Assembly: GCA_002492415.1 (NCBI GenBank)
Contig: DKYK01000040.1
Location: 8,807-49,223, forward strand
Length of the DNA stretch: 40,417 nucleotides
Origin: Christensenella sp. UBA7102
Lineage (GTDB): Bacteria; Bacillota; Clostridia; Christensenellales; UBA1750
Direction: 5' to 3'
Both the position numbers and the translations under genes were made by a program. Below, one piece after another: positions 1 through 6,018 of this stretch; position 1 is the stretch's first letter; each line of letters begins with the position of its first letter. The notes beneath the pieces are model-generated. The model searched no databases, was not told where the DNA came from, and saw only the letters and a list, made by a program, of their open reading frames with translations.

Positions 1-584
1 TCTCTGCCGTAGTTTTCCACAGTTTTTCCACAGTCCGTGTTATCTCCTGTGGATAACTTGTGGATTTCTCCTTGCGCGCGCGCGTTGAGGATAGATGTAG
101 TAGGGTCTATGTCGTCTATATTGGTTTGGTTAGGTACGGTACGCGCATTACATGCGTTACATTCTTCGTCCGTGTAACGCTCCTGTAACGCGTTACACGC
201 CGTTGCATCCGGTTGCTTTTGCTTCTCCCTGAAACGCCTTACGCGGTCTGCGGATTTCCTGCGGTTCTCCTCGCGCTTATTGCGCAGCATCATCACATGC
301 TCGTCCCAGTCGTGGATGCGGTACCCGTGTTCCCTCTCGTCCAGTAGGCAGTTCTCTGTGAGCGCATCCAGCAGCCTTTCGGACTTGCCGCTGTAATTCA
401 TCAGGTAATTGAGCCGCTCCACATCCAGGTCGCTCAAAATCCCGTCCTCCCGATTGCCCAGCGCCCAGGTCCACAGCCGCACCAGCTTGCCCACCAGCGC
501 GTCGCTGTCCAGCTTCAGCGCCCTGGCCGCGCGCAGCACCTTGGGATGATCCGGCAGCGTGTCATGTACTTCGATCCAGGCCAT
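1..584 (-). CDS. Phage replisome organiser / replication initiation protein, N-terminal part (cut by window edge)
   Basis: An open frame begins at the ATG at 584 and runs off the window. A strong GGAGGAGAG ribosome site precedes the start. The product begins MAWIEVHDTLPDHPKVLRAA, which is the pattern of the N-terminal winged-helix domain of phage replisome organisers (small protein domain that binds the origin and recruits the DnaB-type helicase system). The next 100 residues continue this domain, with a basic stretch near residues 105-130. After that comes low-complexity sequence encoding repeated Cys-Asn-Ala, whose DNA holds iteron-like repeats and DnaA-box-like sites. It lies immediately downstream of recT on the same strand (49-base gap). 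The C-terminal half is not visible, so a DnaD-type domain cannot be confirmed. Confidence 0.75.
   Translation of the reverse strand, partial: MAWIEVHDTLPDHPKVLRAARALKLDSDALVGKLVRLWTWALGNREDGILSDLDVERLNYLMNYSGKSERLLDALTENCLLDEREHGYRIHDWDEHVMMLRNKREENRRKSADRVRRFREKQKQPDATACNALQERYTDEECNACNARTVPNQTNIDDIDPTTSILNARAQGEIHKLSTGDNTDCGKTVENYGR
13..67. promoter_or_regulatory. Cluster of DnaA-box-like sites (candidate phage origin)
   Basis: Four 9-mers resemble the DnaA box TTATCCACA. TTTTCCACA occurs on the plus strand at 13-21 and 24-32. TGTGGATAA (a perfect box on the minus strand) is at 48-56, and TGTGGATTT at 59-67. They lie within the replisome organiser gene, where many Firmicute phages keep their origin. 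Function is inferred from motif spacing only. Confidence 0.45.
145..197. repeat. Iteron-like TGTAACGC repeats with a 14-bp palindrome
   Basis: The 8-mer TGTAACGC or its complement occurs at 154-161, 173-180, 184-191 and 190-197, with a one-base variant at 145-152. Positions 184-197 form the perfect palindrome TGTAACGCGTTACA. The repeats lie inside the replisome organiser gene beside the DnaA-box-like cluster and are candidate binding sites for the encoded initiator. Confidence 0.45.
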
Positions 585-632
585 ACTCTCCTCCACGGGT
601 CAGGGGGCCGAAGCCCCCGTCTCCCTCGTCCT

Positions 633-1550
633 CTACGCCTCCGCCTCGGCCTGCTGCCGCTCGACGGCCTCCCGGTCGAGTTCCGCTACCAGCGCCGCGT
701 CCTCGTCGGATACGGTGTATTCCGGCGTGATCACATCGGACTCGTCGTTGTCGTCAAACCTGCCCGTCGCAATGGCCTGGGCGGCCGCCAGCGTAGCCGT
801 GTCCGCGCGCTGGTAGTCGATGCTCATCAGGCCCCACTTGCCGATCAGCCTGCGCAGCACGGTTTTTGCGGCCATCGCGTCGAAATTCTCACGCCAGCCC
901 TTGCCCATGTACTTGCCCTTGCGGTTCTTCTCCTCGTGCCGCTCAATCTGCCTGCGGGTCATGTAGATGGTCTTTTCCATGCCGTTGGTCATCCTGAAAT
1001 AGCCGCACCAGCCCACGATGGGCAGCGCCTCGCGTGTGTCCTCGTCCTCCACAAACTCGATCTCCACATCCTCGGTCAGGCGATCGTAGCGCTTCAGCTC
1101 GCCCTCCCGCACGTCCACCACGTTGATCTTCTCATAGGCGCCCGTGCGCATCGCCAGCTGCAGCATGCCGCGGTAGCCGATGATGAAAGTCGCTTCCATC
1201 TGGTAACTGCCGTTCTCCTTTTTGTTGTTGTACGGCACGATGTACGCGTACCCCAGCGTCGTGTCGATGGGCAGATCAAAGGTCGCCGCCTTGAGCGCCG
1301 CCTGGACCACCGTCACCGGCGCGTTGACAAAGGCCTGCTGCAGCTTGCTGTCCGCGTTGACGGTGGAGATGATCGAGGAGATGAACTGCGGCGCGCGCCT
1401 GCCCAGCAGCTCGTCGAAGCGCTTGCGGTAGCCCTCGGAGTCCAGCAGTGCGTTGAGCATGGTGCTCACGGACTTCTTTGCCGCGCCATTGGCCGGCGTT
1501 TGTACCTGCGCAGCCTCGCGCTGCTGCATCGCGTTCGTGATTCGCGTCAT
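633..1550 (-). CDS. recT: RecT-family single-strand annealing protein
   Basis: A 305-residue protein of typical RecT length. RecT-type proteins coat single-stranded DNA and anneal it to complementary strands in phage recombination, working with a dedicated exonuclease. Visible family features are the N-terminal SVSTMLNALL..Y..RF segment, the central TLGYAYIVPYNN and ATFIIGYRGMLQLAMRTG stretches, and the YMTRRQIERHEEKN motif before the DAMAAKTVLRRLIGKWG helix. The acidic C-terminal tail is low in complexity. The start overlaps the stop of the exonuclease gene upstream (ATGA at 1550-1547), which indicates translational coupling. The replisome organiser follows. Confidence 0.93.
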   Translation of the reverse strand: MTRITNAMQQREAAQVQTPANGAAKKSVSTMLNALLDSEGYRKRFDELLGRRAPQFISSIISTVNADSKLQQAFVNAPVTVVQAALKAATFDLPIDTTLGYAYIVPYNNKKENGSYQMEATFIIGYRGMLQLAMRTGAYEKINVVDVREGELKRYDRLTEDVEIEFVEDEDTREALPIVGWCGYFRMTNGMEKTIYMTRRQIERHEEKNRKGKYMGKGWRENFDAMAAKTVLRRLIGKWGLMSIDYQRADTATLAAAQAIATGRFDDNDESDVITPEYTVSDEDAALVAELDREAVERQQAEAEA

Positions 1551-2542
1551 TTGTCCTCTACCTCCTGTATTCTCAGGGACACCGAGCGGCTGTGCTTGAG
1601 GTATCCTCTGATGTCCATGTGCGGATGATCCCTGCGGAATCGATCCGTGTCAAACGTGTCCTTTTCCGAGATCACCTGCGTCGCCGTGTATCCGGGCGAC
1701 GATCCCCTGCGCCTACTGCCCAGCTCCAGCTCCACCTGCTGCTTGCAGCTGTCCTTGAGCTTTTTGAGCGCATCGATTTGCCTGTTCAGCTCGCAGTAGT
1801 TCTTCATCGCCGCGCCGCAGTGCAGCTCGGCCGCGTCCTCGTCCAGTATCTCGCCCGTCAGCGCCTTCACGGCCTTGCCTGTGGCCTTTTCGCCGTCCAC
1901 CGCTGGTGGAATGCCAGTCACGACGTGCTTCTCCCAGAATGCCGTTTCTGCGGCCATCAGCGAGGTGATCTCCTCATCATCCACATAAACGCTGCCGTCG
2001 CACCACTCGGGCATGGGCTCGTCCGCAACGCGCGTCATGCGAAAAATGTAGAACCCCTCGCCCATCGCCAGCACCGCCAGGTACCAGCGCCGCTTGCCGG
2101 TCACGGCCAGGTAATGCACGCACTGGCAGTAGTAGCGGTCCGGGAACTCGCCGTGCCGGTACTGGGACGCGTGCACGGCCTTGGTGGTCTTGCACTCCAG
2201 CCCGCTGTGCCCGCCGTCCAGCACCTCCCGGTCGATGTTGGCCAGCGCATATGGGTACTCCCAGCACCCCAGCACCGCGTTGACCCTGCGCACCTTGAGA
2301 CCGCTGCGCTCGGTAAACCGGCGCGCCACATAGTCCTCCAGATCCCGCCCCAGCCGCAGGCTCTCGGTCTCCTCCTGCTCGGGCAGCATGCCCCGCTTGT
2401 CCGCCCAGACAGAAAAGGGCGTTGCATACTCATTGAGCCCCACCAGCGCCGCGGCATCCGACCCGCCGATGCCGCGCCTGCGCACAGCCAGCCAGTCCTC
2501 CCGGCTCATGCCGCGCGTGTCCGCGATCTTATGTACGCTCAT
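1547..2542 (-). CDS. YqaJ-type phage recombination exonuclease
   Basis: A 331-residue protein with the YqaJ/lambda-exonuclease nuclease fold: RRRGIGGSDAAALVGLNEYATPF near residues 22-44, the glutamate of LRLGRDLEDYVARRF, the IDREVLDG...LECKTT core (Asp and Glu-x-Lys metal ligands, about residues 103-120) and the YYCQCVHYLAVTG helix. It would degrade one strand of double-stranded ends to give single strands for RecT, its translationally coupled partner. The C-terminal 100 residues include a predicted coiled coil (ELNRQIDALKKLKDSCKQQVE), common in this family. It starts just after the XRE regulator gene, so all three could be co-transcribed. Confidence 0.92.
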   Translation of the reverse strand: MSVHKIADTRGMSREDWLAVRRRGIGGSDAAALVGLNEYATPFSVWADKRGMLPEQEETESLRLGRDLEDYVARRFTERSGLKVRRVNAVLGCWEYPYALANIDREVLDGGHSGLECKTTKAVHASQYRHGEFPDRYYCQCVHYLAVTGKRRWYLAVLAMGEGFYIFRMTRVADEPMPEWCDGSVYVDDEEITSLMAAETAFWEKHVVTGIPPAVDGEKATGKAVKALTGEILDEDAAELHCGAAMKNYCELNRQIDALKKLKDSCKQQVELELGSRRRGSSPGYTATQVISEKDTFDTDRFRRDHPHMDIRGYLKHSRSVSLRIQEVEDK

Positions 2543-2543
2543 C

Positions 2544-2990
2544 TCATCCGATCCTCCTCAGCCCGCCCTCCGTCAGAAAGGCCTGATAGCTAAAACACTC
2601 GCTGATGCCGCTCTTGTCCAGCACGACGCGGAACCAGCCCGCCCGGGTCTCTACGACCGTGCACGGCCGCCAGCTCTCCTCAGCGCCGCCGTACAGCGCC
2701 ATGCGCCGCCGCATCTGCTGCCCGACCTGCACCGCCGCCGACTGCCGCAGCCCGCCCGCCGTGCAGATCTCCATCCGTTTGGGCGAGGGCGGCTCTGGCA
2801 CATAGTCCGGGAACAGCTTGCTGATGCTCACCCCCAGCGCAATGGCCAGATCCTGCTGCAGTGCAGGAGAGGGCCTTTCCCTCCCCTGCTCCCACACGCA
2901 GATCCGCGCATGGCTCACGCCGACCAGCGCGCCCAGCTGCTTCTGTGTCAATCCGCGCGCCGTTCGTGCCTGCTTGATCCTGTTGCGCAT
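2544..2990 (-). CDS. XRE-family helix-turn-helix regulator
   Basis: A 148-residue protein. Residues 1-60 form a clear Cro/CI-type HTH: RIKQARTARGLTQKQLGALVGVSHARICVWEQGRERP, with the recognition helix at VSHARICVWEQG. The remaining 85 residues are an unrecognised domain (WRPCTVVETRAGWFRVVLD) that might bind a ligand or partner. A good GGAGGAAGAAA ribosome site precedes the ATG. It stands at the head of the exonuclease-recT-replication genes, so it may control early phage genes. The stop is one base from the exonuclease gene. It lacks a LexA-type peptidase domain, so it is not the main SOS-cleavable repressor. Confidence 0.85.
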   Translation of the reverse strand: MRNRIKQARTARGLTQKQLGALVGVSHARICVWEQGRERPSPALQQDLAIALGVSISKLFPDYVPEPPSPKRMEICTAGGLRQSAAVQVGQQMRRRMALYGGAEESWRPCTVVETRAGWFRVVLDKSGISECFSYQAFLTEGGLRRIG

Positions 2991-3032
2991 TTTCTTCCTC
3001 CGTGGTATACTACCCTTGTGATATTTTTCTCT

Positions 3033-3059
3033 GCCGCTCTCCGGAGCGGCTCTTTTTTA
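3033..3059 (+). terminator. Rho-independent terminator facing right
   Basis: The 7-bp stem GCCGCTC/GAGCGGC with loop TCCG is followed by TCTTTTTT on the plus strand. It overlaps the stop codon of the leftward small membrane protein, but its U-tract only suits rightward transcription. No rightward gene precedes it. Confidence 0.6.
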
Positions 3060-3272
3060 TGCGGCACGCTTGTCCTCCCGGACAATGCGGCCGTGCTTCT
3101 TTGCGATGCGCCGCAAGCTGCAGCGCCTGCGCGCCACGGCGGCCTGTGCGCGCTCCCGCGCCCGCTCCGCGCCGTACTCGAGCAGCAGCCACACCGCGGC
3201 CAGCACCGCGAGGATGACGATGCAGGCCATGATCAGCCGCCCCATCGCCAGATACAGCTCACCTTGTGGCAT
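3057..3272 (-). CDS. Small membrane protein A (paralogue of the 3794-3976 gene)
   Basis: A 71-residue protein starting at the second of two close ATGs, which has better spacing from the AAGGAGGAGG ribosome site; starting at 3278 adds Met-His. It has one hydrophobic helix (LIMACIVILAVLAAVWLLLEYG, about residues 12-33) and a strongly basic C-terminal tail (RARERAQAAVARRRCSLRRIAKKHGR). The N-terminus GELYLAMGRL resembles GGLYLSMVRL of the small protein encoded at 3794-3976, so the two look like paralogues flanking the hexapeptide-repeat gene. Its start overlaps the 3' end of that gene. Function is unknown; tail and helix would suit a membrane-anchored nucleic-acid or membrane-surface binder. Confidence 0.6.
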   Translation of the reverse strand: MPQGELYLAMGRLIMACIVILAVLAAVWLLLEYGAERARERAQAAVARRRCSLRRIAKKHGRIVREDKRAA

Positions 3273-3822
3273 GTGCATCCTCCTCCTTGAGCATCTCGGG
3301 CAGCACGGCCTCCGCGTACCGGCACGCCGCCATGTACTGCGTCTCGTACAGCGTCCCGCCGTGGATGTCGCGCACACGCGCCTTAAAGTCATCTATGCCC
3401 GAAAACCAGCAGCCCGCGCGGACAAAGAGCGCGCCGTCCTCGTCGATGTAAAAGTAGGCCGTGCGGTGCTCGCTGCCGATGTTGCCGACTGTAAAAAACA
3501 GGCCATTTTTTACGTTCCCCCCCTCGAATGTCGCGCGGATGTCGCAAAATTCGCCCAGCGTGCAGCCGTCGCCCAGCGTGCAGCCGTCGCCCAGCGTGCA
3601 GCAGTAGCCCAGCGTGCAGTGGTTGCCCAGCTTGCAGCCGTCGCCCAGCGTGCAGCCGTCGCCCAGCGTGCAGTGGTTGCCCAGCGTGCAGCAGTCGCCG
3701 AAAACAACTTTTTTAGCGCCGTTAACATCCACATCCGAACAATCGGTCTCTGGCGGGATGTGCAAAAATCCGAGTTCGTCGCGCTCCATCGCGTCAAATT
3801 CTGCTTGCGTGAGTTTGTTCAT
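3259..3822 (-). CDS. Cysteine-rich hexapeptide-repeat protein
   Basis: A 187-residue protein with an excellent AAGGAGGAG ribosome site. Residues 45-92 are eight consecutive hexapeptides of the form C-T-L-G-[DN]-[GH], preceded by VVFGDC. This matches the L-G-x-x-[small]-x hexapeptide rule of left-handed parallel beta-helices, here with Cys in the inward small-residue position, giving nearly three 18-residue coils. Residues 100-187 form a separate region with DGALFVRAGCWFSGIDDFKARV and LYETQYMAACRYAEAVLPEM. I recall this layout from small early phage proteins but cannot name a family or function. Acyltransferase catalytic residues are not evident, so enzymatic activity is not claimed. Confidence 0.8.
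   Translation of the reverse strand: MNKLTQAEFDAMERDELGFLHIPPETDCSDVDVNGAKKVVFGDCCTLGNHCTLGDGCTLGDGCKLGNHCTLGYCCTLGDGCTLGDGCTLGEFCDIRATFEGGNVKNGLFFTVGNIGSEHRTAYFYIDEDGALFVRAGCWFSGIDDFKARVRDIHGGTLYETQYMAACRYAEAVLPEMLKEEDAHATR
3554..3697 (-). repeat. Eight in-frame 18-bp tandem repeats
   Basis: The unit CCCAGCGTGCAGCCGTCG (plus strand) recurs eight times with few changes, mostly at the last six bases (CCGTCG, CAGTAG, TGGTTG). Each unit encodes one hexapeptide of the beta-helix protein. Near-identity at synonymous positions suggests recent expansion by slippage or recombination. Confidence 0.9.
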
Positions 3823-3976
3823 AGGTGTATCTCCTCCTTTTTCTCGCGCTATATCGCGTCGCGCATTCCGCGCCGCAAATCAGCGCGTCTGCCAGCCGCC
3901 CCAGCAACACTGCCGTGCCGATGATGACGGCAAAGGTCACGCTCAGGCGAACCATGCTCAGGTATAGCCCACCCAT
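3794..3976 (-). CDS. Small membrane protein B (paralogue of the 3057-3272 gene)
   Basis: A 60-residue protein with one hydrophobic helix (LSVTFAVIIGTAVLLGRLADALI, about residues 11-33) and a basic C-terminus (RYSARKRRRY). Its beginning GGLYLSMVRL matches GELYLAMGRL of the small protein downstream of the repeat gene. It overlaps the start of the repeat gene by 29 bases. The nearest purine-rich site (GAGAGG) is about 13 bases upstream, longer than ideal, so translation may depend on coupling to the upstream gene. Function unknown. Resemblance to the downstream paralogue is the main reason to accept it. Confidence 0.5.
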   Translation of the reverse strand: MGGLYLSMVRLSVTFAVIIGTAVLLGRLADALICGAECATRYSARKRRRYTYEQTHASRI

Positions 3977-4000
3977 GCATGTTACGCATCCTCTCGTTGT

Positions 4001-4537
4001 TTACGGATATACATGCAGGTTCCATTTCGTTGCCAATGTCTCGGCGGCGTCGGGATCGCGCTCGCAGTACTGCCGGCAATCCAGCGCCCGCTCGTGCGCA
4101 GCGGCACTCACCGGGCAGACCGCGCAGCTGTGCATGCGCGTACACATCCGCTTGACCTCGGTCGGCATGCAGCCGCACAGCGTGTCCAGCCGGTCGGACT
4201 GGCGGCGGACGATGCTGGTCAGGCGCTCCTGTTCGATTTGCCCGGCACGGATCATCCGCTGCAGGTGCTTGGTTTCCGCATTGCGCCGAATGGTGGTGCG
4301 GTACGCCTCATACATCGGGTAAGCGTAGAGCTCCGCGAGCATCATTTCCGCCGGTCTGTCCAACGCCGCCTCCTCGCGGACTTCCTCGCGCACCATGCGG
4401 TACCAGTCCGCGAATACTTCCTGATCCTCCCTCGGCGTGTCCTCGATCGCCAGGTTCTCCACCACGTCAAGCAGATCGTCCTTGTCTACCACGATCGGGT
4501 TGGGGTACCTCTCCCATAGCTGGTCGATGCTGGTCAC
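4001..4537 (-). CDS. Phage-region protein of unknown function with C-terminal cysteine cluster
   Basis: The chosen start is GTG at 4537, which has AAAGGAG about 10 bases upstream; the frame is open further back to 4591 but that would overlap the preceding gene. The product has 178 residues. It opens with TSIDQLWERYPNPIVVDKDDLLDVVENLA, is largely helical and acidic, and ends with CGCMPTEVKRMCTRMHSCAVC...CRQYC, in which seven cysteines could bind zinc or an iron-sulphur centre. I do not recognise the family. It is in the leftward early operon between the small DNA-binding-like protein and the membrane protein/repeat cassette. Confidence 0.65.
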   Translation of the reverse strand: MTSIDQLWERYPNPIVVDKDDLLDVVENLAIEDTPREDQEVFADWYRMVREEVREEAALDRPAEMMLAELYAYPMYEAYRTTIRRNAETKHLQRMIRAGQIEQERLTSIVRRQSDRLDTLCGCMPTEVKRMCTRMHSCAVCPVSAAAHERALDCRQYCERDPDAAETLATKWNLHVYP

Positions 4538-4587
4538 TTCATCTCGTCTCCTTTCTTCCCTCTCAGGGGCTTGTCCACAGGTGCGGC

Positions 4588-4878
4588 TCATCGCCGCGGT
4601 GCGTCCGTCACGGGCCGAAACAGCGTGCCCTGCGTCATGAAGGCAAAGAACGGCAGCACATGGATGCAGCTGTTGCCGCGCCCCACATTGCGGTTGTTGC
4701 CAAACGCAAACGGGCAGGTGCCCTCGTAGATGGTGTTGGTGAGCCAGGTCACATCCTTGTGGATGAAACCGGCCACCTGCCGTGGCAGCAGCAGGCCATC
4801 CTGGCTCTCATACTGCACGAGCTGGAAGAGCTCGTCATACTTCTCGCCGATGATCGGCGGCACGGTGAGATCAGACAT
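4588..4878 (-). CDS. Small early phage protein, possibly excisionase-like winged HTH
   Basis: A 96-residue protein with an AGGAGATGAAAAT ribosome site. The segment LLLPRQVAGFIHKDVTWLTNTIYEG (about residues 29-53), followed by CPFAFGNNRN...IHVLPFFAFMTQG, resembles the MerR-like layout of small phage excisionase/helix-turn-helix proteins, where a helical pair is followed by a wing and a final hydrophobic helix. This is a pattern judgement, not a firm family match. It lies directly downstream of the Cro-like gene, a usual place for an excisionase or activator. Confidence 0.55.
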   Translation of the reverse strand: MSDLTVPPIIGEKYDELFQLVQYESQDGLLLPRQVAGFIHKDVTWLTNTIYEGTCPFAFGNNRNVGRGNSCIHVLPFFAFMTQGTLFRPVTDAPRR

Positions 4879-4936
4879 ATTTTCATCTCCTATTAGTTTT
4901 GCTTGATCTATTTAGAACGTAGTTAAAATGCTCTGC

Positions 4937-5164
4937 TCAGTCCCTAATTTGGGACGATTGCGGCAAAAAAATATCCACCTTATCGATTGGGTCGACGATG
5001 TGCAGAATTTCACACAGTTCCTGAATTTCATGTGTGTCAAAAGCGGTGCGCCCGTTGATTTTCGCATTGATGGTATTCTTAGAAACCCCCATTTCTCGGG
5101 CTAATCTCCGCTGAGAAAAACCAGCTTCCGCCATTCTGCCCAACAGTTTATATTTGTTTATCAT
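4937..5164 (-). CDS. Cro-like XRE repressor
   Basis: A 75-residue protein starting at the ATG at 5164, which has a near-perfect AGGAGGTGA ribosome site; upstream in-frame codons are rejected for that reason. Nearly the whole protein is one HTH domain: KLLGRMAEAGFSQRRLAREMGVSKNTINAKINGRTAFDTHEIQELCEIL. It is transcribed divergently from the LexA-like repressor, with repeated TGGGACGA sites between them. It is the first gene of the leftward early operon and should repress the repressor promoter, as Cro does in lambda. A fourth operator-like copy lies in its last codons. Confidence 0.88.
   Translation of the reverse strand: MINKYKLLGRMAEAGFSQRRLAREMGVSKNTINAKINGRTAFDTHEIQELCEILHIVDPIDKVDIFLPQSSQIRD
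4942..4957. promoter_or_regulatory. Operator-like site inside the Cro-like gene
   Basis: CCCTAATTTGGGACGA keeps the CCC-N6-GGGACGA pattern of the three intergenic operators. It covers the last codons of the Cro-like gene and could be a distant site for repressor looping, or a chance match. Confidence 0.35.
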
Positions 5165-5182
5165 TTTTATCACCTCCTCCAT

Positions 5183-5199
5183 CCCATTTATGGGACGAA
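5183..5199. promoter_or_regulatory. Repressor operator O1
   Basis: CCCATTTATGGGACGAA holds the dyad CCCAT-TT-ATGGG and the shared core TGGGACGA. It lies just downstream of the -10 box of the leftward Cro promoter, where a bound repressor would block transcription. Confidence 0.7.
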
Positions 5200-5202
5200 C
5201 TA

Positions 5203-5231
5203 AGCGTACCATATTTACCCTGCATTGTCAA
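5203..5231 (-). promoter_or_regulatory. Leftward early promoter
   Basis: On the minus strand a perfect -35 TTGACA (5231-5226) is followed after 17 bases by -10 TACGCT (5208-5203). Operators O1 and O2 flank it. It should drive the Cro-like gene and the early operon. Confidence 0.8.
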
Positions 5232-5233
5232 CA

Positions 5234-5247
5234 CATTTATGGGACGA
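5234..5247. promoter_or_regulatory. Repressor operator O2
   Basis: CATTTATGGGACGA repeats 12 bases of O1 exactly (ATTTATGGGACGA). It sits immediately upstream of the -35 box of the leftward promoter. Confidence 0.65.
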
Positions 5248-5272
5248 TTTTTCAAAATTATTGTCTCTTGTA

Positions 5273-5300
5273 TTGCAATATTGGGACGAATGTGTATAAT
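5273..5300 (+). promoter_or_regulatory. Rightward repressor promoter with embedded operator O3
   Basis: A -35 TTGCAA (5273-5278) and a consensus -10 TATAAT (5295-5300) are 16 bases apart. The operator core TTGGGACGAA (5281-5290) lies between them, so the repressor and Cro-like protein could both act here, giving autoregulation. Confidence 0.75.
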
Positions 5301-5324
5301 ATAAAATAGAAGGGCGGTGTATCC

Positions 5325-5972
5325 ATGAGCGACATTTCAGATCGGATCTTACAGTTACTTACGCAAAAGGGAATTTCTTACGGTGCGCTGTCAGAGATGA
5401 CCCACATTCCCAAATCCGCATTGCAGCGTTATGCAACCGGCGAAACCCCAAAAATTCCAGTAGATCGCTTGAAGATCATCGCCAAGGCGCTCAATACCTC
5501 CGCCGCCTATTTGATGGGATGGGAAACCGAAACGCCAAAGGACAACTTTGACGTATTCTCTCTTCCGGATGTACAACCAATGCCTACAATGAAAAAAGTA
5601 CCACATGTGGGAAGTATTGCTTGTGGTCTGCCCATTTTGGCAGTGGAAAACATTGATGGTTACAGCGAAATACCCGAGCACATTCATGCAGATTTTTCGC
5701 TAACCTGCAAGGGCGACAGCATGATTGACGCTTGTATTCGCGACGGCGACCACGTGTTTATCCGCATCCAACCTGACGTAGAGGACGGCGAGATTGCGGC
5801 CGTGCTCATCGGTGAGGAAACTACGCTCAAACGCGTGTACAAGATCGGAAGCGACCGCCTTGAGTTGCGTGCCGAGAACCGCGCTTACCCGCCCATGACT
5901 TTCTCTGGCGAGGAGCTCAACAACATCCGCATCATGGGCAAGGCGGTCTACTTCACCAGCATGGTGCGGTAA
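5325..5972 (+). CDS. LexA-like (S24) phage repressor
   Basis: A 215-residue protein. Residues 1-66 are an XRE-type HTH (ISYGALSEMTHIPKSALQRYATGE). Residues 95-212 are a LexA/CI S24 peptidase domain: cleavage site in GSIACGLPILA (Cys100-Gly101), catalytic Ser132 in CKGDSM and catalytic Lys169 in TTLKRV. The family represses lytic genes and self-cleaves when RecA is activated, linking induction to DNA damage. It is divergent from the Cro-like gene and preceded by an autoregulated promoter. All catalytic residues are present, so the prophage switch looks functional. Confidence 0.95.
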   Translation: MSDISDRILQLLTQKGISYGALSEMTHIPKSALQRYATGETPKIPVDRLKIIAKALNTSAAYLMGWETETPKDNFDVFSLPDVQPMPTMKKVPHVGSIACGLPILAVENIDGYSEIPEHIHADFSLTCKGDSMIDACIRDGDHVFIRIQPDVEDGEIAAVLIGEETTLKRVYKIGSDRLELRAENRAYPPMTFSGEELNNIRIMGKAVYFTSMVR

Positions 5973-6018
5973 ACGGCGCACTCGAGCAAAGATATATACG
6001 GGGAGGAGCAGATGGTCC

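Noticed and set aside
546..2593. Long plus-strand frames opposite recT and the exonuclease gene
   Set aside because: They are rich in His, Arg, Leu and Pro, as expected from the complement of GC-rich genes, and match no family. The minus-strand frames have clear motifs and ribosome sites.
3554..3697. CRISPR array or non-coding tandem repeat
   Set aside because: Repeat units are contiguous with no spacers and are in frame with a protein obeying the hexapeptide rule. Long plus-strand frames across them are shadows.
3849..4178. A 109-residue leftward frame overlapping the small membrane protein
   Set aside because: Composition is arginine/alanine-rich shadow type, while the alternative frame gives a clean membrane helix and resembles a nearby protein.
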